From Alphaproteobacteria bacterium MarineAlpha9_Bin7 (lineage in GTDB: Bacteria > Pseudomonadota > Alphaproteobacteria > UBA7887): a stretch of DNA of 12,342 nt. The notes under the pieces were generated by a model. The model saw only the letters and a list, made by a program, of their open reading frames with translations. It did no database searches and was not told the DNA's origin. How positions within the stretch are numbered: the stretch's first letter is position 1; every line of letters begins with the position of its first letter. Shown one piece after another: positions 5,869 through 12,342 of the stretch. Position numbers and translations under genes: made by a program. The stretch spans positions 1 to 12,342 of the forward strand of contig PTKD01000036.1 in assembly GCA_002938115.1 (NCBI GenBank), given 5' to 3'.

Positions 5869-7530
5869 TTAACGAGCGTACTTTGTATCGGCTTTTGGCG
5901 GCACAAAATAGCGTGGGAATTCACCAACTTTTGACATGTCAACTTCAACAAGCGTTGGGCCATTGACCTCCAAGGCAGATGTCACTGCGGGGTCGAGCTC
6001 ATCTGGGGAGTTCACACGCCAATAGGGCATGTTCGCAAGTTTGGCACAACCTTCCAAATTGGGATTTCCAAAATCTGCGAAATAGTGCCGACCATCATGA
6101 AAAATATCCTGAATGTGTTTGATCACGCCGTAACCCCCGTCGTTCATTATTAAGAAGACGACATCTGCTCCTTCTTGGGCGGCAGTCCAGAACTCAGCAA
6201 AACCCATAAAAAAGCCACCATCGCCACACATACACAACACTTTCCTGCCGGGGGCGCCGACAGCAGCACCAATTCCGTGTGCGAGACCGATCCCAATGGC
6301 GGCTCCAAGTGCGAAGACACTGTCATTCGGGCCATAGAGAGGGAAAATACGATTTCCCCAGGTACTATTGTTAAGGGTAATATCTCGAACCCAAAGGGCA
6401 TTTCGCGGCGCAGCGGCTCTTAGACGTTCCGCAAAGGATCCATAAGGACCTAGGTAGGATTTGTATTCTTCGATCACTTCCCGTTTTAGTGCTTCTACCT
6501 CCCCTGCAAAACCATTTTCTACAGCAATTGTTCCTTCCAACCGATCCGCAAGACCTGCGAGGCCTAACTTAGCGTCGGCACATAGAAAGAGATCTGTACT
6601 GTAGGTTCGGCCATTGGCTGACGGATCGACGTCTATTTGTATCCTTCGTGACGGTAGACGTAGATCGAACTCCCTGGTTTCGTGTCCGCGCACCCGCGAC
6701 CCAGCGATGACCAATAAGTCCACGGTTTCGTAGAATTCTTCCACCTTTTGTGTATCTTTGAGGCATCCCAACACCAAAGGGTGATCTTCCGGGACCACGC
6801 CGCGTCCCGCGAGACTGGTGAGAACCCCAAATCCCATGTCCACAAAACGCTGCACTTCCTCGCCGGCATGTCGTGCTCCATTGCCGAGCCAAACCATTGG
6901 ACGTTGCGCAGTGGCAGCCATTTCAGCGAGTTCGTTCAGTCCGGCGGTGTCGGGCTGTTGAGGTGCGCGAAGTGGTAATTTAAAATCAGCCAATCCAGAC
7001 GGGCGGGTTACGCGAGTCCTTTGGACATCGATGGGAATTTCCACACTTACTGGCCCCGTGGGTGCGGTTAACGCTTCAACGGCAGCTTGTGCAAGCACGC
7101 CGACTATACTTTCTGGTGAACGAACTCTGTATGCAGCTTTGGATACAGACTTAAGCATCCCCAATTGATCGGGAACGTCGTGGACTGTGCCTCTTCCGCG
7201 ATCAACATTCTTGCGTGAGGTTTGTCCGGTAATATGAAGTAGGGAACTGCCAGAGAAACGGGCTTCCACCAGGGCACCGCACGCGTTTGCCGCCCCCGGC
7301 CCGGTGCTGGTAAACAGAACTCCGAGACTATTAGTTACACGAGCGTAGGCGTCAGCCATACTGCCGGCACCAGCTTCACCCCTGGCCCGAACAAATCGAA
7401 TCGCGTTGCGCCTGCCGATCGCATCGAGCATTGGTGTGTTGTGAACCGAAACCACGCCAAATGCTGCGTTCACGCCAATGGCTTGAAGGAATTCGGCGAC
7501 AATGTCGCCAACAGTGAGGTCATCGCTCAT
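5869..7530 (-). CDS. Thiamine-diphosphate-dependent enzyme, acetolactate synthase superfamily
   Basis: A 553-residue enzyme with the three-domain layout of the acetolactate synthase/benzoylformate decarboxylase group. The pyrimidine-binding domain has the essential glutamate in RGEAGAGSMADAYAR (Glu52) and the loop TSTGPGAANACGALVEA. A central Rossmann-like domain (WLGNGARHAG, VIAGSRV) follows. The diphosphate-binding domain has GDGG from residue 436 and MNDGGYG, giving GDG-x24-ND, the ThDP/magnesium motif. It is a 2-oxoacid carboligase or decarboxylase, or a related lyase. No regulatory-subunit (IlvH) gene is adjacent and it is not in a branched-chain amino-acid operon, so a biosynthetic IlvB role is less likely. 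The ATG at 7530 lies shortly after an AGAGAG stretch. Its promoter should be in 7531-7627, downstream of the rpmG terminator, but no clear -35/-10 pair is visible. Confidence 0.88.
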   Translation of the reverse strand: MSDDLTVGDIVAEFLQAIGVNAAFGVVSVHNTPMLDAIGRRNAIRFVRARGEAGAGSMADAYARVTNSLGVLFTSTGPGAANACGALVEARFSGSSLLHITGQTSRKNVDRGRGTVHDVPDQLGMLKSVSKAAYRVRSPESIVGVLAQAAVEALTAPTGPVSVEIPIDVQRTRVTRPSGLADFKLPLRAPQQPDTAGLNELAEMAATAQRPMVWLGNGARHAGEEVQRFVDMGFGVLTSLAGRGVVPEDHPLVLGCLKDTQKVEEFYETVDLLVIAGSRVRGHETREFDLRLPSRRIQIDVDPSANGRTYSTDLFLCADAKLGLAGLADRLEGTIAVENGFAGEVEALKREVIEEYKSYLGPYGSFAERLRAAAPRNALWVRDITLNNSTWGNRIFPLYGPNDSVFALGAAIGIGLAHGIGAAVGAPGRKVLCMCGDGGFFMGFAEFWTAAQEGADVVFLIMNDGGYGVIKHIQDIFHDGRHYFADFGNPNLEGCAKLANMPYWRVNSPDELDPAVTSALEVNGPTLVEVDMSKVGEFPRYFVPPKADTKYAR

Positions 7531-7619
7531 AAGTTATGCTCTCTATTTCTCAACACTAGAGGGAGACACAGCACGAGTTGCGGACCTTTCCCGCACAATG
7601 CCATTCATTTGTGTGACCG

Positions 7620-7669
7620 CTGATAGCAAAACAGCGGCTCGAAAGCCGCTGCCACCAAGAGGCTATCAG
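7620..7669. repeat. Outer inverted repeat enclosing the rpmG terminator
   Basis: The plus-strand arms CTGATAGC (7620-7627) and GCTATCAG (7662-7669) are perfect inverted copies that enclose the terminator hairpin asymmetrically: four bases lie between hairpin and arm on one side and ten on the other. They could pair to make a longer stem with internal loops, or be a protein-binding palindrome. Confidence 0.6.
7628..7651 (-). terminator. Intrinsic terminator of rpmG
   Basis: Read on the minus strand, CAGCGGCT and AGCCGCTG form a perfect eight-base-pair stem closed by a TTCG tetraloop, followed at once by TTTT. It lies 25 bases after the rpmG stop. A further pair of eight-base arms, CTGATAGC at 7662-7669 and GCTATCAG at 7620-7627, encloses it. 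Confidence 0.88.
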
Positions 7670-7676
7670 TCTGCCT

Positions 7677-7844
7677 TTATTTAATCTTACCTTCTTTAAA
7701 TAGGACGTGTTTCCGAACGACGGGGTCATATTTTTTAATTTCTAGTTTGCCCGTCACGGTGCGAGGATTTTTCTTTGTTACGTAGAAAAATCCAGTATCC
7801 GCCGTGCTGTTCAGGCGGATCTTGATGTTGTTGCTTTTGGCCAT
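7677..7844 (-). CDS. rpmG: 50S ribosomal protein L33
   Basis: A 55-residue large-subunit ribosomal protein near the exit-site tRNA region. The translation reads MAKSNNIKIRLNSTADTGFF, then YVTKKNPRTVTGKLEIKKYD and PVVRKHVLFKEGKIK, the standard proteobacterial L33 over its whole length. It has no cysteines, so it is the zinc-free form. AGGAG lies eight bases before the ATG. It has its own promoter upstream (TTGACA/TATTGT) and an intrinsic terminator downstream, so it is a single-gene transcription unit even though it follows the MFS gene on the same strand. Confidence 0.97.
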   Translation of the reverse strand: MAKSNNIKIRLNSTADTGFFYVTKKNPRTVTGKLEIKKYDPVVRKHVLFKEGKIK

Positions 7845-7886
7845 GCAGGATTCTCCTAGTCCGCATTCCCGTGTGGGATTGTCAGC

Positions 7887-7914
7887 ACAATAATGGTGAT
7901 GGGCGGGCTGTCAA
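7887..7914 (-). promoter_or_regulatory. Promoter of rpmG
   Basis: On the minus strand a perfect -35 TTGACA (7909-7914) and a -10 TATTGT (7887-7892, four of six consensus bases) are separated by 16 bases, about 42 bases upstream of the rpmG ATG. The -35 box overlaps the stop codon of the MFS gene. A sigma-70 type promoter is inferred. Confidence 0.65.
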
Positions 7915-9074
7915 GCGGAGCGGGGGGGGCGTGGCAGTTGGGTAATTCCGAAGAAAACCAAAACGATGGTGGGTCCGGCCATGGCAACCATTAACCCATG
8001 TGGTGATACGATCATGGCAAACCCTAGGAGGCTTGGGCCCACCACACTTCCCATACCATAAAGTATTGCGGCAGTTGAGTTGATTGATGCTAGCTCGTAA
8101 CCCTTAAAATTTTCACCAAAAACAACTAATGGAATGATCCAGAATCCTCCGATCATTCCTCCAGTTATGAAAATCGATCCATAAAAAAGGACGGCTAAAT
8201 CCGACGTTAGCGGAGTTGTCAACATAGCGGTCGCAGCTATTGCAGCGCATGTTACTAAAAGGCGCCGGTAATCCGTGTGATCCGCGAGCCAGCCAAGCGG
8301 ATACTGAAACACTACCCCACCCAATATCAGACATGTAACCAATCGTGCGGACGCCAAGGGTGAAAAGTCTAGTGAAAGTCCATAGATTGGGAGCAATCCG
8401 AATGCTGCAGCGTCCAGGAATCCAAATAACATGACTGATGCTACTGCGACAGGAACGGTTTTCGCCATTTTCCACGGTGAACGCCGACTGGACTTCCGAA
8501 CGTGGGGAGCAATGTTCAGTGCGAACAGCAAAATTACGAGCGGTATGATTGTTAATACACCTCCGGTAAGAAATGGAACTGCACCTTCAACGCCGGTGAG
8601 TTCGAGCAGCAAAGGGCCCGTGGCAACACCAACTGCAAGCAGAGTCCCATATATCCCGATTGCGCGTCCACGGCGCGCAGTCGGCACGACTTGATTAATC
8701 CAGGTTTCAGCGGAAATGAATATGATTCCCTCCACGCCACCTAATAATAGGCGCAGCAGCAACCATGGCATGAACCCTGTAAACACCGTGAAAGTGAAAA
8801 AGATCAAAGCCATTGCGATCATACTCAGAATCATGAGCCGTGATGCACCCACGGCTACCAACAACCGTGGAGTGATAGGAGAAGCGAGCATAATGCCAAG
8901 GAACTGCACACTCGCGTGCAGGCCGATAGCGCCGCTTGAATGGCCTTGGCTGTCCAACACTATTGCAATTAGTGGGATAGTGAGTCCCAACGTGATCCCA
9001 AAAATCATAATCACTGAAATTACCGCTGCGAGGCTGCGAACCGTGGTTGATGGTACTCCTATGTTTAGCCTCAC
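7911..9074 (-). CDS. Major facilitator superfamily transporter, YcaD-like
   Basis: An inner-membrane protein of 387 residues with twelve hydrophobic segments in two halves, linked by a basic cytoplasmic loop around residues 192-202 (HVRKSSRRSPWK). The segment ETWINQVVPTARRGRAIGIYG (about 123-143) matches the signature of YcaD-type permeases, which have EAWLNxxxPxxxRGRxxGxY there. The second half has the expected GWLADHTDYRRLL loop at the domain equivalent to the first-half signature. The substrate is unknown; efflux or uptake of a small solute by ion coupling is the family expectation. The GTG start overlaps the rnr TGA by four bases, suggesting translational coupling to rnr. Its stop codon lies inside the rpmG -35 box. 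Confidence 0.9.
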   Translation of the reverse strand: MRLNIGVPSTTVRSLAAVISVIMIFGITLGLTIPLIAIVLDSQGHSSGAIGLHASVQFLGIMLASPITPRLLVAVGASRLMILSMIAMALIFFTFTVFTGFMPWLLLRLLLGGVEGIIFISAETWINQVVPTARRGRAIGIYGTLLAVGVATGPLLLELTGVEGAVPFLTGGVLTIIPLVILLFALNIAPHVRKSSRRSPWKMAKTVPVAVASVMLFGFLDAAAFGLLPIYGLSLDFSPLASARLVTCLILGGVVFQYPLGWLADHTDYRRLLVTCAAIAATAMLTTPLTSDLAVLFYGSIFITGGMIGGFWIIPLVVFGENFKGYELASINSTAAILYGMGSVVGPSLLGFAMIVSPHGLMVAMAGPTIVLVFFGITQLPRPPRSA

Positions 9075-11233
9075 CGACGGTACCGCCTACGGGACCCAAC
9101 ACGTGAATTAGTAACTCTAGGTGGATCGAAAGCCGCAAGACTGAAGGTCAATCCGCCTGTTATCGTGTCGGCTTCATCAAGGCGCACTGACACCCGATGA
9201 CCTATGCCAAAAGATACTCCGTTCCTGCGTGCGGTAAGAAGGAGTCTCCCAGTATCGTGAAAAACTCTTTCCTCTAGTTGGTGAGAAAGCACCCGCATTG
9301 GGATCAGGCCTTCTGCACCGATATCATTTATGGTGATGAATAGACCAAATCGGGTAACACTGGTTACCTTAGCCGCGAATTCGGCCCCCCTCTTGTCGGC
9401 CATGAATAGAGTTTTATAACGATCGTTTGCCCCGCGTTCTGCACGCACCGCGCGTCGTTCGGTTGCAGAAATGTCGGCGGCAGTCACTGAGAAATTAGCA
9501 CTGTCCTGATCTAACAATCCGTCCGTACCAAGGTGGAGATGGCGTATCAGGCTTCGGTGAACCAGAAGATCCGAATATCGTCGGATCGGGGAGGTAAAGT
9601 GGGCGTAGCGCTGGAGATTGAGACCGAAATGTCCAATATTTTCTGGAGAATACTCAGCCTGTGACTGTGCCTGTAGAATAGTCGTAGCTACTGCTTCCTC
9701 ATGTTCACTTCCTTTTGTCTTATTTAGTATTTGCTGGAAATGTTGAGGAGTTAAACGGCGGCTTCGGCTGAGTTTGTAGCCAATTCCTCTCAGATAGGAG
9801 CGGAGACTTTCCAGCTTATCAAGGGGTGGTTGGTCGTGAACTCGATACATGCATGGTGCATTGGCATTGCTCAGGACTTCAGCTGCTGCAACATTAGCGG
9901 CGATCATAAACTCCTCTATTAACCGGTGACTCTCATAACGAGGGCGAATAGAAATTTCTTGGACGTCTTCTGAGTCGTTGAAAATAATCTTCCGTTCGGG
10001 GAGATCAAAGTCGAGCGTTTTTCTTTCGGCACGTGATGCCTTCAGTGAACTGTATGCACCATAAAGCGCATTGATCTCTTGTAGTATTGGCCGAGTGGTT
10101 GTGTCCGGAGTCCCTTCACGTGCGGTTTGCACTGCGGCGTAGGTTAGTCGCGCAGTTGATTTCATCAGTGCACGCTCAAAGCGATGGCGTAGTATGGATC
10201 CATCACGCGCAATCCATATGTGCGCCGCGAGGCATGCACGCGTTTCATTTTCTTTTAGTGAGCACCACCCATTGCACAAGGCTTCCGGTAGCATTGGCAC
10301 TACTAGACGTGGCAAATAAACGGAGTTTCCGCGACGCCTAGCTTCTTGATCAATGAGATCACCTGGTTTGACATACGCGGCAACGTCAGCAATCGCGACG
10401 ACCAGTCTCCAGCCACCCGGGTTATCGGGATCTGGATCCTGTGTAGCCCAAACAGCATCGTCAAAATCCCTAGCATCCGCATCATCGATAGTGACCAGGG
10501 GCAGGGACTGCAGGTCAACACGTCCCTTTAGATGGGGAATTCCGGCCTTTTTGGCGATCGCGTTTACGTCGGATGGAAATTCCGTGGATATTCCCAACTC
10601 TGCGCAAAGCATGCGTTCGATTACACCGGGTGTGTTGACCTGCCCTAACCGTTTGCTGATCTTGGCAATTGGTCCCCCATGGCCTCTTTCGCTGCCCATT
10701 TCGACAACCACCACGTCTCCGGTCTCGACAGTGCCCGACACCTTAGGGCTTAAGAGAATATCTCTGGGACCGCGTCGGTCTATTGGTTTTAGACGGGTCC
10801 CGGCATGATCCTTCTCGATCACCCCAACCACCTGCCCTGATTGGGCTTCAAGGCGACGCATGACCCGAGCTTCGACATTGTTTAAGTCGATCGTCTTCAG
10901 CCGTACCAGTGCGCGTTCACCGATCGCAAGAGCAGGAATCCGGCCATGTCGAGTTGCAACTACAGTAATACGAGGTGAAGATTCCTGATCCCGCCAACTC
11001 ACGGGTCGTCCTATTGGGTCGCCGTCGCCATCAATTCCAGTAATCTCAATTACTCCGACCGGCGGTAATTTGCTCGGCGCGGCATAACGACGGTTTGTGC
11101 CGCGCACCAACTGGCCTTCTTCAATCATTGAGGCCAATAGTGTCTTCAAGGCACGATCTGTGGTTTTTAGGCCAAAGGCGCGAGCTATGTCCCGCCTTGT
11201 CACGCCTCTCCTAGATTGGCACACGAAAGCCAA
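9071..11233 (-). CDS. rnr: Ribonuclease R
   Basis: A processive 3'-5' exoribonuclease of the RNB family, acting in rRNA quality control and decay of structured RNA. Residues are numbered from the TTG at 11233 (720 residues). An N-terminal winged-helix segment (VTRRDIARAFGLK) is followed by cold-shock-like domains. The RNB domain has TIDDADARDFDDAVW, giving catalytic Asp250, 256, 258 and 259 by analogy with E. coli RNase R Asp272, 278, 280 and 281. HFGLNLQRYAHFTSPIRRYS lies late in RNB, and an S1 domain covers about 615-700 (VTSVTRFGLFI). A basic tail ends SRRRYRR. The start is uncertain: the open frame continues upstream in-phase to the topA stop, adding conserved-looking NILTDPKEILAF, but has no ATG, GTG or further TTG. 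The true start may be ATC at 11288-11290 with AAGGA upstream. Confidence 0.95.
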   Translation of the reverse strand: MAFVCQSRRGVTRRDIARAFGLKTTDRALKTLLASMIEEGQLVRGTNRRYAAPSKLPPVGVIEITGIDGDGDPIGRPVSWRDQESSPRITVVATRHGRIPALAIGERALVRLKTIDLNNVEARVMRRLEAQSGQVVGVIEKDHAGTRLKPIDRRGPRDILLSPKVSGTVETGDVVVVEMGSERGHGGPIAKISKRLGQVNTPGVIERMLCAELGISTEFPSDVNAIAKKAGIPHLKGRVDLQSLPLVTIDDADARDFDDAVWATQDPDPDNPGGWRLVVAIADVAAYVKPGDLIDQEARRRGNSVYLPRLVVPMLPEALCNGWCSLKENETRACLAAHIWIARDGSILRHRFERALMKSTARLTYAAVQTAREGTPDTTTRPILQEINALYGAYSSLKASRAERKTLDFDLPERKIIFNDSEDVQEISIRPRYESHRLIEEFMIAANVAAAEVLSNANAPCMYRVHDQPPLDKLESLRSYLRGIGYKLSRSRRLTPQHFQQILNKTKGSEHEEAVATTILQAQSQAEYSPENIGHFGLNLQRYAHFTSPIRRYSDLLVHRSLIRHLHLGTDGLLDQDSANFSVTAADISATERRAVRAERGANDRYKTLFMADKRGAEFAAKVTSVTRFGLFITINDIGAEGLIPMRVLSHQLEERVFHDTGRLLLTARRNGVSFGIGHRVSVRLDEADTITGGLTFSLAAFDPPRVTNSRVGSRRRYRR

Positions 11234-11300
11234 TATTTCTTTTGGATCGGTTAATATATTGACAGGTTTTTTGTCTGAAGCGCGGGCGATGTTGGGTTTT

Positions 11301-11305
11301 TCCTT
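11301..11305 (-). promoter_or_regulatory. Candidate Shine-Dalgarno site for rnr
   Basis: AAGGA on the minus strand, ten bases before an in-frame ATC (11288-11290) and 67 bases before the first usual start codon, TTG at 11233. If functional it argues for initiation upstream of the TTG. Confidence 0.4.
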
Positions 11306-11314
11306 AAACGGGGC

Positions 11315-12342
11315 TTAGTCGATTGTTTTTGGTCGCGGTTTGCGTATTCTTTTTGTGGTGCGCCCCTTCCTCTTAGTACGTTTTTTGGGTTTTGATGCCT
11401 TTTCGGCAAGAACGTGTACCGCTTCTTCTAGTGTTATTGTTTCCGCATCAGAGTGTTTCGGGAGACCGGCATTTGTTTTGTCATGTTTGAAGTAATACCC
11501 ATACCGACCTTCAAAAATTGCAACTTCATTCCCGTCCTCGGGGTGAGCACCCAGAGACCTGATTTTTTTGTTGCCGCGTCTTTGCTGTTTGGGTTCTCCG
11601 AGGAGACTGACGGCCCGGTTAATACCTATAGTAAAAACGTCGTCCTCTGGGCTTAAAGCGCGCTTGTCGTTGTTGTGGTTAATGTATGGTCCATAAGGAC
11701 CGATGGTTGACGTTATCGGTTCCCCCGTTTCCGGGTGATTGCCAATCAAACGAGGTAAGCTGAGAAGTTTTATGGCTATTTCCAGATCGCAATTTTCCGG
11801 TTCCACTTTGTCCGGTAATCCCATGCGTTTTGGCTTTTCCCCCGGCTCTCCTTCACCTTGCTGCACATAATGTCCATATGGGCCTCTACGAAGACTAATT
11901 GTTTGGCCGTTTCCATTTTCGCCAAGTACCCTAGGGCCGTCCAACCCGTCTCTCTCCTTTTTGGAAAAGGCCAAAGTGTATTTACAATCCGGAAAATTTA
12001 CACAACCAATAAAGGGTCCCCTTAGTTTGTTCCATTTGAAGCTGATTTCCCCTTCCGTACACTTCGGGCATTTCTCAATCTTGCCTTCTTCATCTATGGG
12101 AAAGAAACGCGCTCCAGCCCATTCATTCATAGCGTTGAGGACGTCCGTATTACTAAGATTTTTGATGGATTTGCACTGGGCAGAAAATGGCCCATAAAAT
12201 TCCTCCAATACGTCCTTCCATGCGAGTCTGCCATTGGAGATTTCGTCGAGTTTGTCTTCGAGCTCTGCGGTGAAAGTATAGTCTACATAGGACTTGAAGC
12301 TGCTTTCCAATAGAAGAACCACGCCACGACCCATTCCCTGTG
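11315..12342 (-). CDS. topA: DNA topoisomerase I, C-terminal part (5' end outside the window)
   Basis: The last 341 or so residues of the type IA topoisomerase that relaxes negative supercoils. The frame is open to the window edge, so the gene continues beyond it; the ATG at 12334 is internal. The first residues (LESSFKSYVDYTFTAELEDKLDEIS, about 9-33 from that ATG) are the end of the catalytic domain next to the gate. A four-cysteine zinc ribbon follows (Cys89, 92, 111, 117 counted from 12334; CPKC...CVNFPDC). Repeated C-terminal DNA-binding modules come next, each with a G-P-Y-G or G-R-Y-G turn (RRGPYGHYVQQG, IGPYGPYINHN, EGRYGYYFKHD). A lysine/arginine-rich tail (KPKKRTKRKGRTTKRIRKPR) closes the protein, typical of alphaproteobacterial TopA. 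The active-site tyrosine lies outside the window. Confidence 0.95.
   Translation of the reverse strand, partial: QGMGRGVVLLLESSFKSYVDYTFTAELEDKLDEISNGRLAWKDVLEEFYGPFSAQCKSIKNLSNTDVLNAMNEWAGARFFPIDEEGKIEKCPKCTEGEISFKWNKLRGPFIGCVNFPDCKYTLAFSKKERDGLDGPRVLGENGNGQTISLRRGPYGHYVQQGEGEPGEKPKRMGLPDKVEPENCDLEIAIKLLSLPRLIGNHPETGEPITSTIGPYGPYINHNNDKRALSPEDDVFTIGINRAVSLLGEPKQQRRGNKKIRSLGAHPEDGNEVAIFEGRYGYYFKHDKTNAGLPKHSDAETITLEEAVHVLAEKASKPKKRTKRKGRTTKRIRKPRPKTID

Noticed and set aside
5869..7530. Assignment as the biosynthetic acetolactate synthase large subunit (ilvB).
   Set aside because: No ilvH or ilvC gene is adjacent and the sequence shows only superfamily-level motifs.
7531..7620. Hairpin TGCGG/CCGCA upstream of the ThDP-enzyme gene as an attenuator or riboswitch (for example a thiamine switch).
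   Set aside because: Only five base pairs, no T-tract, and none of the conserved TPP-riboswitch core is present.
8716..9111. 131-codon open frame on the plus strand.
   Set aside because: It is antisense to the MFS transmembrane region; its composition reflects that coding strand.
8707..9138. 143-codon open frame on the minus strand.
   Set aside because: It is an out-of-frame shadow of the MFS gene and the 3' end of rnr, with no domain character.
10353..10808. 151-codon open frame on the plus strand, serine/proline rich.
   Set aside because: It is antisense to the catalytic RNB domain of rnr.

Overview
The window most likely comes from an alphaproteobacterium of intermediate GC content, probably a free-living, possibly marine, Rhodospirillales-like lineage. 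This is inferred from the gene set and order, not from a database search. The indicators are topA followed by rnr with an MFS transporter and a cysteine-free L33 gene, an alphaproteobacterial DUF3572 protein, and a DinB polymerase with an N-terminal four-cysteine zinc ribbon. There are eleven protein genes, nearly all of the sequence is coding, and no tRNA, rRNA, CRISPR array, insertion sequence or other mobile element was seen.

Right side (7677-12342, all minus strand): the 3' part of topA (DNA topoisomerase I), then rnr (RNase R), an MFS transporter and rpmG (ribosomal protein L33). rnr and the MFS gene overlap by four bases. rpmG has its own promoter, overlapping the MFS stop codon, and ends at a clear intrinsic terminator. 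This is an information-processing block.

Middle (3141-7530): a metabolic block of accessory appearance. A minus-strand thiamine-diphosphate enzyme of the acetolactate-synthase superfamily converges on a plus-strand pair. That pair is a thiolase-like protein of the SCP2/Ltp2 type and a DUF35 zinc-ribbon/OB-fold partner. A minus-strand NHL beta-propeller gene diverges from the pair. Thiolase-like plus DUF35 pairs are known to form CoA-dependent C-C bond enzymes (thiolase or retro-aldolase). The substrate here cannot be read from the sequence. In Caulobacter-like genomes the space next to rpmG carries divK and pleD; neither is present here.

Left side (16-3081, minus strand): a tight four-gene operon of DUF3572, a HAD hydrolase, a ROK sugar kinase (Mak/fructokinase type) and dinB (DNA polymerase IV). 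The kinase and dinB overlap by ten bases.

Points deserving attention are the rnr gene, which has no ordinary start codon able to give a full N-terminal domain; the thiolase-like/DUF35/ThDP/NHL block in an otherwise conserved neighbourhood; and a nested hairpin around the rpmG terminator.
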